A DNA stretch of 64,000 nucleotides. Origin: an uncultured Prevotella sp. Its GTDB lineage: Bacteria; Bacteroidota; Bacteroidia; Bacteroidales; Bacteroidaceae. The position numbers and the translations under genes are program-made. Positions 28,294 to 37,643 of the stretch are shown here, in pieces. The notes under the pieces were generated by a model. It was given only the letters and a program-made list of their open reading frames with translations, made no database searches and was not told the DNA's origin. Position 1 is the stretch's first letter; each line of letters starts with the position of its first letter. The stretch lies in the NCBI GenBank assembly GCA_905234145.1, contig CAJOGK010000005.1, forward strand, positions 1 to 64,000, given 5' to 3'.

Positions 28294-28335
28294 CACCCGC
28301 AAAACCGAAAAGGTAAAGCAATTGATCTTCAAAAT

Positions 28336-28410
28336 GGTGCCCGTAGTTCAGTTGGTTAGAGCGTCAGATTGTGGTTCTGAATGTCGACGGTTCGAGTCCG
28401 TCCGGGCACC
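28336..28410 (+). tRNA. tRNA-His (anticodon GTG)
   Basis: Cloverleaf with GTGCCCG/CGGGCAC acceptor, genomic G-1:C73, anticodon loop TTGTGGT, TTCGAGTCC T-arm, followed by CCA. Confidence 0.97.
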
Positions 28411-28418
28411 CCAAAGAT

Positions 28419-28456
28419 AAAACTCCTGTAGTCCAAAAGATTGCAGGAGTTTTTTT
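28419..28456 (+). terminator. Terminator after tRNA-His
   Basis: AAAACTCCTG ... CAGGAGTTTTTTT. Confidence 0.85.
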
Positions 28457-28516
28457 CAAAATAAAGGCTAACTTTGCAGCAGTTTGTGAATATGTATTTT
28501 ACAGGAATTATCAGAA

Positions 28517-29671
28517 TTGATTATGACAGATATGAACAAATGGGTGGCTTGCTGGGGCAACGCTACCTCGATTACTAACCGTCGCGAGGCCATTTACGCT
28601 AAAGACCTCACATTGCGCTATCCTATCAGGATGCCGTTCAGTGGCAGTATGCTGCGCTTCCGTTTCTCAAATCTTACAGGAACCGAACCCGTTGAGCTTA
28701 CCAAAGTTTTCGTGGGGCAAACCCCCATTACTTTTAATGGCGAGAAGCGTGTTACCCTGATGCCAGGCAAAGAGACGGAGAGCGATGCCATCAGCTATGC
28801 AGTAAACCGTGGTGACACGATAGAAGTAAGTTTCTATCTGGAAGGGTTTACACAGATGAACAGCGGTACGCTCGTAACGGGTCCGCTTTCAAAAGGATCT
28901 TATGCCTATGGCGACTTTGCCGAAGCTGACGAGTTGCCCCTCAATCTGACGCGCAATACCAATTGGTTCTATTTCCTGAACACCATCGATGTGCACACAT
29001 CGGCAGAGAATCGCGCCGTAGTGTGCTATGGTGATTCCATTACTGCCCAGTCGTGGCCCGACTATATGGCTCAGCAGGCTTTTGGCTCTAATGTTGCCAT
29101 CATCCGTCGTGCTGTCAGTGGCACGCGCATCCTCCGTCAGTATGATTGCATCACGTATCAGGCTTATGGTTTAAAGGGTGCAACCCGCTTTCCTATCGAA
29201 ATGAATGTGGCTGGTGCTTCGGATGTGATTATCCAGCACGGTATCAACGATATCATCCACCCTGTAGGCACAGATGTAAATCCCTTCCGCCCGTGGAGCG
29301 ACCTGCCTACGGTAGAGGAAATGGAGCGTGGGGTAGAGGATATCTATGTAAAACCCGCCAAGGCGATGGGACTGAAAGTATGGAGCGGCACCCTGCTGCC
29401 TATCTATGGCTGGCGCACCTATAATGAAGAGCGCGAGACGATGCGACAGGCTTTCAATAAATGGTTGCGCACATCGCCTATCTTTGATGGCTGTATCGAT
29501 TTCGATGCAGCTGTGCGTAGCGTTACCAATCCAAAGGCTTTTGCTGACGGGTTTGACAGCGGTGATCACTTGCATCCCAGTGAGCGCGCCTACGAAGCGA
29601 TGGCACATGCGGCTACACACAAGCTTATCCGTCACATGCCAAGATACGACCACGAAGAATATCTAGGGTAA
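28517..29671 (+). CDS. SGNH/GDSL-type hydrolase
   Basis: VVCYGDSITAQSW block I; HGINDI; GDHLHPSERAYEAMA block V. Confidence 0.88.
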   Translation: MIMTDMNKWVACWGNATSITNRREAIYAKDLTLRYPIRMPFSGSMLRFRFSNLTGTEPVELTKVFVGQTPITFNGEKRVTLMPGKETESDAISYAVNRGDTIEVSFYLEGFTQMNSGTLVTGPLSKGSYAYGDFAEADELPLNLTRNTNWFYFLNTIDVHTSAENRAVVCYGDSITAQSWPDYMAQQAFGSNVAIIRRAVSGTRILRQYDCITYQAYGLKGATRFPIEMNVAGASDVIIQHGINDIIHPVGTDVNPFRPWSDLPTVEEMERGVEDIYVKPAKAMGLKVWSGTLLPIYGWRTYNEERETMRQAFNKWLRTSPIFDGCIDFDAAVRSVTNPKAFADGFDSGDHLHPSERAYEAMAHAATHKLIRHMPRYDHEEYLG

Positions 29672-29672
29672 T

Positions 29673-30395
29673 TTATTTCCCTAGATAATTCGTGTTGAGA
29701 TAGTTTTGGAAGGCTTCACGATACATGTCGCCAATGGGCAGATAGGTATCGGCATCCATGATGACGCGGTTCTTGTTTACCTCCTGAATATCGTTGAGGT
29801 TGATGATATAAGAGCGGTGTATGCGCATGAAGTTCTGTGGGAGCCTTTCTTCCATCTTCTTCATCGAGAGAAGGGTTATGATAGGCTTGGCCTCGTTGCG
29901 CAGATATACCTTCAGATACTCGCTCATGGCCTCGACATAGCGGATATCAGCTATCGAAACTTTCACGATGCGATAGTCTGTCTTCAGGAAAAGCGTATCG
30001 TCTTGAGGTGCAGCGGGTGCGGCTTGAGGTGCCTGATTTCCCTCAAGACGTTCTTTTATTCGCTGTGCAGCCCGCTGGAAATCCTGCAAACCGAAGGGCT
30101 TCAGCAGATAATCGACAGCATTTACCTTAAAGCCCTCAACGGCATATTCCGCATAGGCAGTGGTAAACACGATGAGTGGCGGCACTGTAAGCGACTTCAC
30201 GAAATCCATGCCGTTAAGGTCGGGCATATTGATGTCGCAGAAGATGGCATCCACCGTGTCTTGTTCCAAAAACTGGCGTGCCTCGATAGCGTTCTGACAC
30301 TGGGCTGCCAATTCAAGAAAAGGCACCTTTGAGATATAAGCTGTTATCTGCTGAAGAGCCAAGGGCTCATCGTCTATGGCCATGCATCTGATCAT
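29673..30395 (-). CDS. LytTR-family response regulator
   Basis: Receiver (IDDEPLAL, DINMPDLNG, TAYAEYAVEGFKVNAVDYLLKP) plus LytTR DNA-binding domain. Confidence 0.95.
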   Translation of the reverse strand: MIRCMAIDDEPLALQQITAYISKVPFLELAAQCQNAIEARQFLEQDTVDAIFCDINMPDLNGMDFVKSLTVPPLIVFTTAYAEYAVEGFKVNAVDYLLKPFGLQDFQRAAQRIKERLEGNQAPQAAPAAPQDDTLFLKTDYRIVKVSIADIRYVEAMSEYLKVYLRNEAKPIITLLSMKKMEERLPQNFMRIHRSYIINLNDIQEVNKNRVIMDADTYLPIGDMYREAFQNYLNTNYLGK

Positions 30396-31543
30396 AATAG
30401 CGGAATAATTAGTTCTACTTGATATGCTTCAGGACGATCCTGAATGTTGAGCGTATAGTTATCGTCGAATAATAACTGGAGTCGTTGTTTTACATTCTGT
30501 AATCCTACGCCGCCTTTTTCCTGATTAGGCTTCTCGGCTTTCGAGTTGCGGCACAGGAATTTGAGATGCTCTTTATCTACAGCCACTTGAATATCGATAA
30601 ACGACGGGTGCTGATAGCTGATGCCGTGCTTAAAGGCATTTTCTACAAAACTGATAAGCATCAGGGGCGGTATGGTTCGTTCCGGCACCTCGGCAGGCAG
30701 GTTTACATTAATGGTAACCTTATCTGAATAGCGCAGGCGCATCAGGGAAATATAGGTCTTTATAAACTCCATTTCGCGCGAGAGTGATACCCCGTTCTTG
30801 TCGCCTTCATAAAGAATGAACCGCATCATCTTCGAGAGTTCGAGGATGGTTTCCTGTGCCTTTGCAGGGTCGATGTCTACCAGGGCGTGGATATTATTGA
30901 GCGTGTTCATAAAGAAGTGGGGGTTTATCTGATATTTCAGATACTCCAGTTGCTGCTCAAGGTTTTCTTTCTCCAGCTTGGCTATTTTTCTTTGGTCAGT
31001 ACGGTTCTTGAAGTAACCTTTTACACCAAGATTCATACCAAACATCAGGATAAGAATCACCAGCGCGATGATATCATGATCGGCCCTGAAAGCAGGTGGC
31101 CCGTCGTGGTGTCTCATTCTTGGCTCGCCTGGATGACCATCGGGACCATCAGGCCCGTCATGGTGCATTCTTTGTTCCATCCTTTGCTCCATCCTTTCTT
31201 CCATAGGAGGACGATGGCGGTCAGGGAACGATGGGCGCGTATTGTTTTGGTAGATGATAAAACCTGCTACGATGGCTACTATCAGAGAGCAGTACAGCAG
31301 TCGTTTGTGCTCGTTTACCAAAAGCGGAGCCAGTACAAAGTTATGAATCAGGAAAAGCCCGAGGAAAATGGCAAATCTCTGCCATGCAAAACAGATGATA
31401 TGCCAATCGAAACTGTCGCGCTCGCCAGACACAATACTGACGTACATACTTAGGATGGGAGCCATAAAGAGCATGGCCCACATCGCTAAGTAAAGGATAT
31501 TCTCTTGTCGCGACTGTTGCTTCATTCTTTCTATATAACGCAT
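30392..31543 (-). CDS. LytS-type sensor histidine kinase
   Basis: His_kinase motif YLKYQINPHFFMNTLNNIHALVDID, HATPase GVGLQNVKQRLQLLF; overlaps RR by 4 nt. Confidence 0.95.
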   Translation of the reverse strand: MRYIERMKQQSRQENILYLAMWAMLFMAPILSMYVSIVSGERDSFDWHIICFAWQRFAIFLGLFLIHNFVLAPLLVNEHKRLLYCSLIVAIVAGFIIYQNNTRPSFPDRHRPPMEERMEQRMEQRMHHDGPDGPDGHPGEPRMRHHDGPPAFRADHDIIALVILILMFGMNLGVKGYFKNRTDQRKIAKLEKENLEQQLEYLKYQINPHFFMNTLNNIHALVDIDPAKAQETILELSKMMRFILYEGDKNGVSLSREMEFIKTYISLMRLRYSDKVTINVNLPAEVPERTIPPLMLISFVENAFKHGISYQHPSFIDIQVAVDKEHLKFLCRNSKAEKPNQEKGGVGLQNVKQRLQLLFDDNYTLNIQDRPEAYQVELIIPLL

Positions 31544-31561
31544 TTTCAGTCGATTTATTAT

Positions 31562-33355
31562 TTACCAACCAGGAAAACCGCCTCCCATTCCACCACCGCC
31601 AAAGCTGCTGATGCTGCTTGTGGCTGTAACATCCTTCGAGGTAGAACCAAGTTTCAACGTGTAGCTGTTGCCGCTGGTTAAGCCAGGATCGGTAATAAGA
31701 ATGGTGCCGTTTGTGTTAGAATAGGGTGGCATGGTAAATGTGGCCACTGTGGAAGAACCGTTACTCAGGGTAACAGCGCTGTTGGCTTGAACAGAACCAG
31801 AGATTTGGATAAGGCCTTGAGAAGTAGAGCCCAGTCTGGTATCAATGCGACCTCCGATAGCAAAGAGACTGCCGCCAGAGATATAGAGCGCGTGGCTCTC
31901 ATCAGAATCGATACCTGCCTCTGCACCACTGGCACCAAAGGCGATGATGTTTCCACCTTTTATATATAGGTTGCCGTTGGCATCGATACCATCATTATTC
32001 GTGCCCACAGCGATGACCGTTCCTCCGCTAATGGTTAAGTCGCTGCTAGAGTTGATAGCATCATCATAAGCCGCTACCATCACGCTGCCGCCACTGATTT
32101 CGAGTGTACCCTTACTCTCTATACCCTCGCCGTTATAACCAGAGGTGCGAACCATGACGTCGCCACCAGTGATGTTCAGCAGGCCGTGCACATTCTTCGT
32201 ACCTACCTTGATGCCTTTGGGCGAAGAAGTGTAAGCATCGTCCAGATTGTCGGTATTGCCCCTATAGTTATGATTCTCCGTCTTTCCATCGCAGTAATAG
32301 AGGCCACCCTCGGTGATAGCGCGAACCTTACCACCATTAATATAAGCTTCGTAATCGGCCTTCAAACCTTTACCACCGCTACCAGTAGCTTTTGAGTAAA
32401 CCTCACCGCCGTTAATGGTCATCGTCAGTTCACAAGCCAGTCCTGCTGAGGCTTTTGTCTCTTGATCCTCATCGTCCCATTCGCCATTACCTGTACAGAT
32501 GGTAGTGGTACGTCCGCCATTAATAATAATGTTTTCGTCGCCATTAATGCCCTTGGCACCAGCGCCTGCTGTCGATACATTAATGATACCGCCATTAATA
32601 ATGATGTCACCCGAAGCCTTTATACCGTGGTTGGCAGCTTCGATGTAGAGATTGACTCCTTTGTCGAACACCAGATAGCTCTTAGAGTGGATACCATTGT
32701 TATAAACGCCGTAGATATCGAGTATGCCGTCACCGCTAAATAGCATCTTGCCTTTGCTGTAAAGAGCACTCTTATGACTATCATTATCGCCTGCACCATC
32801 TGTCAGTTTATTGTGGCCAGACAAAACGATGTAGGCACCCATCTTGCTGTCGAGATTAATGGCTACTGATGCAGGATTGGTAATCTCTGTGCCATTCAGC
32901 ATCAGTTCATAGTCGGTATTGCCCTTAATGGTAAGCGAACCATTGGCTGTCGAGCCTGTTACCATATAGCATACGCCCTCTACATCAGCATGATTGGCTG
33001 TTACGTGGCCGTCTTTGTTTGTAATGGTAACGCCCATTTCAGTAGCATCGGCAGGGTTACTCATGTCGATACTGATGATAGTGCCAAATGTGCGTTTGCT
33101 GATGTTGTCGGTAGCTTCAGGATAGGTAGCGGCTATTGTGGTTTCCGGCTCCTTTGTAGTGCGGTCGATGCTGATATCGAATGTACTCAATTCGCCCGAA
33201 GCAGCTGTAATCGTACCATTACCGCCGCCACCGTTAAAGTCTGAAGGCATTTCGCCCATGGGATTGTTGAACATGTCTGCCGTGTCTTCTACTGAACAGG
33301 CTGCAAATCCTACGATGGATAGCAGTGAAATCAAGAAAAGTTTTGTTTGTCTCAT
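31562..33355 (-). CDS. Carbohydrate-binding lipoprotein of Cthe_2159 type (parallel beta-helix)
   Basis: Lipobox GFAAC; repeated NGG/SGG beta-helix turns (DGILDIYGVYNNGIHSK, GTLEISGGSVMVAAYDDAINSSSDLTISGGTV). Confidence 0.85.
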   Translation of the reverse strand: MRQTKLFLISLLSIVGFAACSVEDTADMFNNPMGEMPSDFNGGGGNGTITAASGELSTFDISIDRTTKEPETTIAATYPEATDNISKRTFGTIISIDMSNPADATEMGVTITNKDGHVTANHADVEGVCYMVTGSTANGSLTIKGNTDYELMLNGTEITNPASVAINLDSKMGAYIVLSGHNKLTDGAGDNDSHKSALYSKGKMLFSGDGILDIYGVYNNGIHSKSYLVFDKGVNLYIEAANHGIKASGDIIINGGIINVSTAGAGAKGINGDENIIINGGRTTTICTGNGEWDDEDQETKASAGLACELTMTINGGEVYSKATGSGGKGLKADYEAYINGGKVRAITEGGLYYCDGKTENHNYRGNTDNLDDAYTSSPKGIKVGTKNVHGLLNITGGDVMVRTSGYNGEGIESKGTLEISGGSVMVAAYDDAINSSSDLTISGGTVIAVGTNNDGIDANGNLYIKGGNIIAFGASGAEAGIDSDESHALYISGGSLFAIGGRIDTRLGSTSQGLIQISGSVQANSAVTLSNGSSTVATFTMPPYSNTNGTILITDPGLTSGNSYTLKLGSTSKDVTATSSISSFGGGGMGGGFPGW

Positions 33356-33386
33356 AATCATTTCTGTTGTTTGTAAATTTTGGGTG

Positions 33387-33394
33387 CAAAGATA
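33387..33394 (-). promoter_or_regulatory. -7 box TATCTTTG, TTTG at 33415-33418
   Basis: CAAAGATA on + strand; 20-nt spacing. Confidence 0.65.
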
Positions 33395-33458
33395 CGAACA
33401 AACGTTCTTCTTCCCAAAATCAATCAACAAACACCCCCTTTTTTTCAACGAATAGCAA

Positions 33459-34505
33459 TTAAAGATTGATGCCCAGTCGGAACATGCCAGCCCAGTTTAT
33501 CTCGCCATCGGTGTTAACGAGGTGTAATACTGGCTGTATCGAAAGATGGTCTGTAAGGGTGATATTGCAGGTTAATTCTGTAGCCCATTCATCTACATCC
33601 AATATGCGTGTATAATCAGAGAATATGCCCATCTCCACTTTCTTGTAAGTGTATTTGCTGCCGATGCCACAGAAGTTGTTGCAAAGCTCATCATCGCTGA
33701 AAGCATGCGAATAGGCAGCTATGAGCGTCAGATTTTTGGCTAGTGCCTGCTCAGCGTAAGTCCAGATAGCGGGTCGTATTTTCCGATCGCCTATTTTCAA
33801 TAAGCCCATATCGTGCATGCTTGCCCCTAAGTAATAATGGCTGTCCTTATGGCGGTATTCTATCTGTCCCAGCGCAAATACACCATCTTCTTGCGGACAA
33901 ACGCGAAATACATTATATTCGCCTGTCAGTTCATAAGCGCCCTCACCATTATAGACTGATGCCTGTATGCCCCAATTCTCGCTGTTATAGGCATAGTGGA
34001 TACCCATTGCTGCCAAGGGATATGTAGGAATGAGGGAATTGTATGCTACAGGGGGAAAACCGCCACACGAGCAGTTGGTAAACAGGGCAAGCCCATCGCT
34101 GCAGAAGTAATCTTCATCGATGCGACGAATACCTGCAAAGAGCGAGTGATGGTCGTTGATTTGCCACGTAAAACCAGCTACGGTAAGTGCGAAATTGATA
34201 TTCCATCCATCCATGTTCGAGATGCCTTGCAGGTCGAGTATCAGTGGCTCTATGCCCGTTGTGAAGAGACTTAGCGATGCAACGTTGAATGTGATTTTCT
34301 TAGAAAGAGGTATATCTGCACTAAGTTCAAAAAGGTTATTCCATCTAGCTTCTTTGAAGTTGGTTTGCAGTTCGCTGGTGTATTCCACTCCGAATGTCGG
34401 GCGCAACGAAGTACTGTCAGCGTTTTCTGCCATCAGGTGATTGTTTAGTCCGATTAAAGCCATCACGACGATGGCTGTTTTTTGTATCAACTCTTTATAA
34501 TTCAC
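33459..34505 (-). CDS. Outer-membrane porin-like protein (OprB/carbohydrate-porin-like)
   Basis: Signal peptide, beta-strand alternation, ends SIQPVLHLVNTDGEINWAGMFRLGINL. Confidence 0.65.
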   Translation of the reverse strand: MNYKELIQKTAIVVMALIGLNNHLMAENADSTSLRPTFGVEYTSELQTNFKEARWNNLFELSADIPLSKKITFNVASLSLFTTGIEPLILDLQGISNMDGWNINFALTVAGFTWQINDHHSLFAGIRRIDEDYFCSDGLALFTNCSCGGFPPVAYNSLIPTYPLAAMGIHYAYNSENWGIQASVYNGEGAYELTGEYNVFRVCPQEDGVFALGQIEYRHKDSHYYLGASMHDMGLLKIGDRKIRPAIWTYAEQALAKNLTLIAAYSHAFSDDELCNNFCGIGSKYTYKKVEMGIFSDYTRILDVDEWATELTCNITLTDHLSIQPVLHLVNTDGEINWAGMFRLGINL

Positions 34506-34582
34506 AAAACTTAGTTAAAATCGTTTGCAAAAATAATCATTTTTATTCGATTTTCTGTATTTTTGCGTCAAAAATTTAAAAA

Positions 34583-35293
34583 GTGATGCGATATAAAGAC
34601 CTTTTTGTCGATTTTGACGATACATTGTATGATACTTATGGCAATGCCGTCATTTCGCTTCGTGAAACCTTCGATGCTTATCGGTTAGATCGTTTCTTTA
34701 CTGACCCTCAGGTGTTCTACGATGCCTATTGGTCTGCGAACATCGACCTCTGGACGCGCTATTCTCATGGTGAGATTACGCGCGATTACTTGATTGTAGA
34801 GCGCTTCCGTCGTCCGCTTTCTGTTGGACAGGGTTTAGAGGTAACTGAGCCCTTGTGCTTGGAGATGAGCGACAAGTTTCTCGATTTCTGTTCTTCCAAA
34901 CCCGGGGTGATAGAAGGTGCCCGTGAGTTGATGGACTATCTGAAGCAGAAAGGCTATCGCATGCACATGTGCAGTAACGGCTTCCACGAGGTGCAATACA
35001 AGAAGTTGGCAGCCTGTGGTTTTCGCGATTATTTCGATACAATTATTCTAAGCGAAGATGCTGGTGTAAATAAGCCCTCACCGCTCTATTTCGATTATGC
35101 TTTCAAAGTATCTGGTGCTGATCGTGAAACCACATTGATGATTGGCGATAATCTGCAAACTGATATCCAAGGCGCACTTTCAGCGGGTATCGATGCCTTG
35201 TTGTTCAACAGATGGCAAGTGAGTGTTGGTGAAAGTGCTGTTAAGCCTACGTTTGTGGTTGATAAACTGCTCGATATAAAAAAGCTATTGTGA
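34583..35293 (+). CDS. HAD-family hydrolase (YjjG-like)
   Basis: DLFVDFDDTLYDTYGNA; MCSNGFHEVQ; KPSPLYFDYA; MIGDNLQTDIQGALSAGI. Confidence 0.9.
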   Translation: MMRYKDLFVDFDDTLYDTYGNAVISLRETFDAYRLDRFFTDPQVFYDAYWSANIDLWTRYSHGEITRDYLIVERFRRPLSVGQGLEVTEPLCLEMSDKFLDFCSSKPGVIEGARELMDYLKQKGYRMHMCSNGFHEVQYKKLAACGFRDYFDTIILSEDAGVNKPSPLYFDYAFKVSGADRETTLMIGDNLQTDIQGALSAGIDALLFNRWQVSVGESAVKPTFVVDKLLDIKKLL

Positions 35294-36078
35294 ATACTAT
35301 GCAAACAAGCATTGATCAAACTAAATGGTACGACCGTATCTGGGCATCGTTTATCTTCTTTACGCGATTGCCTTTCTGGCGATTCCATCAGCCGCCAAAG
35401 GAGTGCTATCAATCTGTTGTAGAGCATTGGCCTTTGACTGGTTGGCTTACTGGTGGACTGATGGCAGCAACCCTTTGGTTGGGCAGTTTGTATCTGCCTT
35501 ATATCATCGCTGTCTTGTTGGCTGTTGTTGTCAGACTGCTGGTAACAGGTGCACTTCATGAAGACGGCTTGGCTGATTTCCTTGACGGCTTTGGTGGTGG
35601 AGGTTCTGATAGGGCGCGAATTCTCGCTATTATGAAAGATTCCCATATCGGCACCTATGGCGTAATCGGTCTTATTTTTTACGAGTTCCTGCTTGTGGCT
35701 GCGCTTTATTCGTTGCCTCCCCTGATGGCTGTCTGGGCTATTCTTGCCGTTAATCCTTTCTCAAAGATGGTAACGGCTCAGCTGATTATGATGATGCCTT
35801 ATGCGCGACGGGAAGAAGAGGCAAAGGCGCGTGTCGTTTATCGCAAGATGAGTTGGCAGGCAGGTGTCAGTCTGGCTGTTCAGGGTTTGTTACCGATGGT
35901 TTGGTTTATTTATATCACGAAAGTGTCGTGGGAGGTAGTTATCTTTATCCCCTGTATTGTGATGTATTTTCTGTACATGTTAATATGGCATAAGATACAT
36001 GGCTATACGGGCGATTGCTGCGGTGCAGTAAGTCTGCTGGTAGAGTTAACGGCTCTCCTTGTCATATGTGCGCTATGA
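35290..36078 (+). CDS. cobS: Adenosylcobinamide-GDP ribazoletransferase
   Basis: FFTRLPFWRF, ALHEDGLADFLDGFGGGGSDRARILAIMKDSHIGTYG, GYTGDCCGA. Confidence 0.95.
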   Translation: MNTMQTSIDQTKWYDRIWASFIFFTRLPFWRFHQPPKECYQSVVEHWPLTGWLTGGLMAATLWLGSLYLPYIIAVLLAVVVRLLVTGALHEDGLADFLDGFGGGGSDRARILAIMKDSHIGTYGVIGLIFYEFLLVAALYSLPPLMAVWAILAVNPFSKMVTAQLIMMMPYARREEEAKARVVYRKMSWQAGVSLAVQGLLPMVWFIYITKVSWEVVIFIPCIVMYFLYMLIWHKIHGYTGDCCGAVSLLVELTALLVICAL

Positions 36079-36584
36079 AGAGAATAATCTTGATTACTGG
36101 TGGTCAGCGTTCAGGTAAGAGCAGCAAGGCTGAGAGTCTGGCATTAAGTCTGTCCGATCATCCTGTTTATATGGCTACGGCTCATATCTGGGACGATGAG
36201 TTCCGTGAGCGTGTTCGCAAGCATCAGATGCGCAGAGGGCCTCAGTGGACGAATATCGAAGAAGAGACGCAGCTGAGTCGCCATAACCTGACGGGGCGTG
36301 TTGCCGTCATCGATTGTGTCACGCTCTGGCTTACGAATTTCTTCTTTGCTAGCGATTCGGATACCGACCTTTCGCTCGAACGGGCAAAGGCCGAGTTCGA
36401 TCAGTTTACAGCGCCTGACGCTACCTATATCTTTGTAACCAACGAGATTGGCAGCGGTGGCGTTAGCGGGAATGCCGTCCAGCGTAAGTTTACCGACCTT
36501 CAGGGCTGGATGAATCAGTATATCGCCTCCAAGGCCGATGAAGTTATACTTATGGTTAGTGGAATAGCAGTAAAAATCAAATGA
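36075..36584 (+). CDS. cobU: Adenosylcobinamide kinase/adenosylcobinamide-phosphate guanylyltransferase
   Basis: LITGGQRSGKSSKAESLAL P-loop, VTNEIGSGGVSGNAVQRKFTDLQGWMNQ. Confidence 0.92.
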   Translation: MKRIILITGGQRSGKSSKAESLALSLSDHPVYMATAHIWDDEFRERVRKHQMRRGPQWTNIEEETQLSRHNLTGRVAVIDCVTLWLTNFFFASDSDTDLSLERAKAEFDQFTAPDATYIFVTNEIGSGGVSGNAVQRKFTDLQGWMNQYIASKADEVILMVSGIAVKIK

Positions 36585-37627
36585 AAACATTCGATATCCA
36601 TCCCGTCGACAGGTCGCTGCAGGAAGCGGTCCAGCAAAAGATCGACAATCTTAACAAGCCCAAGGGGTCGTTAGGCCGCCTTGAGGAGTTAGCCATGCAG
36701 GTATGTCTTGTCCAGCATACCTTAGAGCCCTCGCTGGCTCATCCTTGTCATTTGCTGTTGGGCGGTGACCATGGCATTGAGCGCGAGGGGGTCAGCGTGT
36801 CGCCTCGTGAGGTTACCTGGCAGCAGATGATCAACTTTACCCGTGGTGGAGGTGGCGTGAATATGTTCTGCCGTCAGCATGGGTTTAAGCTCCGCATTGT
36901 CGATGTCGGTGTCGACTACGATTTGTCATCCGTCGATGGCATTATCAATCGCAAGATAGCCCGTGGCACCGGGAATTTCCTTTATGGTCCGGCAATGAGC
37001 TGGGCTGAATATGACCGTGCCATACAGATAGGCAGCGACCTTGCGGATGCCTGTGCGCAGGAGGGCTGTCGTGTGCTGAGTATCGGAGAGATGGGCATTG
37101 GCAATACGTCGCCATCGAGTATCTGGATGCATCTCCTTGGCAATATCCCTTTGAAGGATTGCATTGGAGCCGGTTCGGGTCTTAATGCCCCTGGCATTCA
37201 GCATAAATACGATGTACTCTCCCGTGCGGTAGCACACTCTCAACTTTCCACTCTCAACTCTCCTCTACATGAAGTCATCCGCTACTTTGGTGGTTTCGAG
37301 ATGGTTACTGCGATTGGGGCGATGCTCCGTGCTGCCGAGCTGCACGTTATGATATTAATAGATGGTTTTATCATGACGGCCTGTGCCGTTGCGGCCATCA
37401 AACTATATCCTGCTATTCAGGATTACATGATTTTTACGCATTGTGGTGACGAGAGTGGTCATAAGCGGATGCTCGATATTGTCAATGCCAAGCCACTCTT
37501 GAAGCTTGGCTTGCGACTGGGAGAGGGTACTGGCGCCCTCTGCGCTTTCCCTATTATTGACAGTGCTGTCAGAATGATGAACGAGATGAATAATTTCTCC
37601 AGTGCGAAAATTACGAAATACTTCTGA
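36581..37627 (+). CDS. cobT: Nicotinate-nucleotide--dimethylbenzimidazole phosphoribosyltransferase
   Basis: LNKPKGSLGRLEELA, GEMGIGNTSPSS, GGFEMVTAIGAML, EGTGALCAFPIIDSAVRMMNEM. Confidence 0.95.
   Translation: MKTFDIHPVDRSLQEAVQQKIDNLNKPKGSLGRLEELAMQVCLVQHTLEPSLAHPCHLLLGGDHGIEREGVSVSPREVTWQQMINFTRGGGGVNMFCRQHGFKLRIVDVGVDYDLSSVDGIINRKIARGTGNFLYGPAMSWAEYDRAIQIGSDLADACAQEGCRVLSIGEMGIGNTSPSSIWMHLLGNIPLKDCIGAGSGLNAPGIQHKYDVLSRAVAHSQLSTLNSPLHEVIRYFGGFEMVTAIGAMLRAAELHVMILIDGFIMTACAVAAIKLYPAIQDYMIFTHCGDESGHKRMLDIVNAKPLLKLGLRLGEGTGALCAFPIIDSAVRMMNEMNNFSSAKITKYF
37235..37266. repeat. 14-nt (7-nt phased) tandem repeat inside cobT
   Basis: CACTCTCAACTTTC CACTCTCAACTCTC, encodes HSQLSTLNS. Confidence 0.85.
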
Positions 37628-37643
37628 TATTAGCCTTCTGTTC

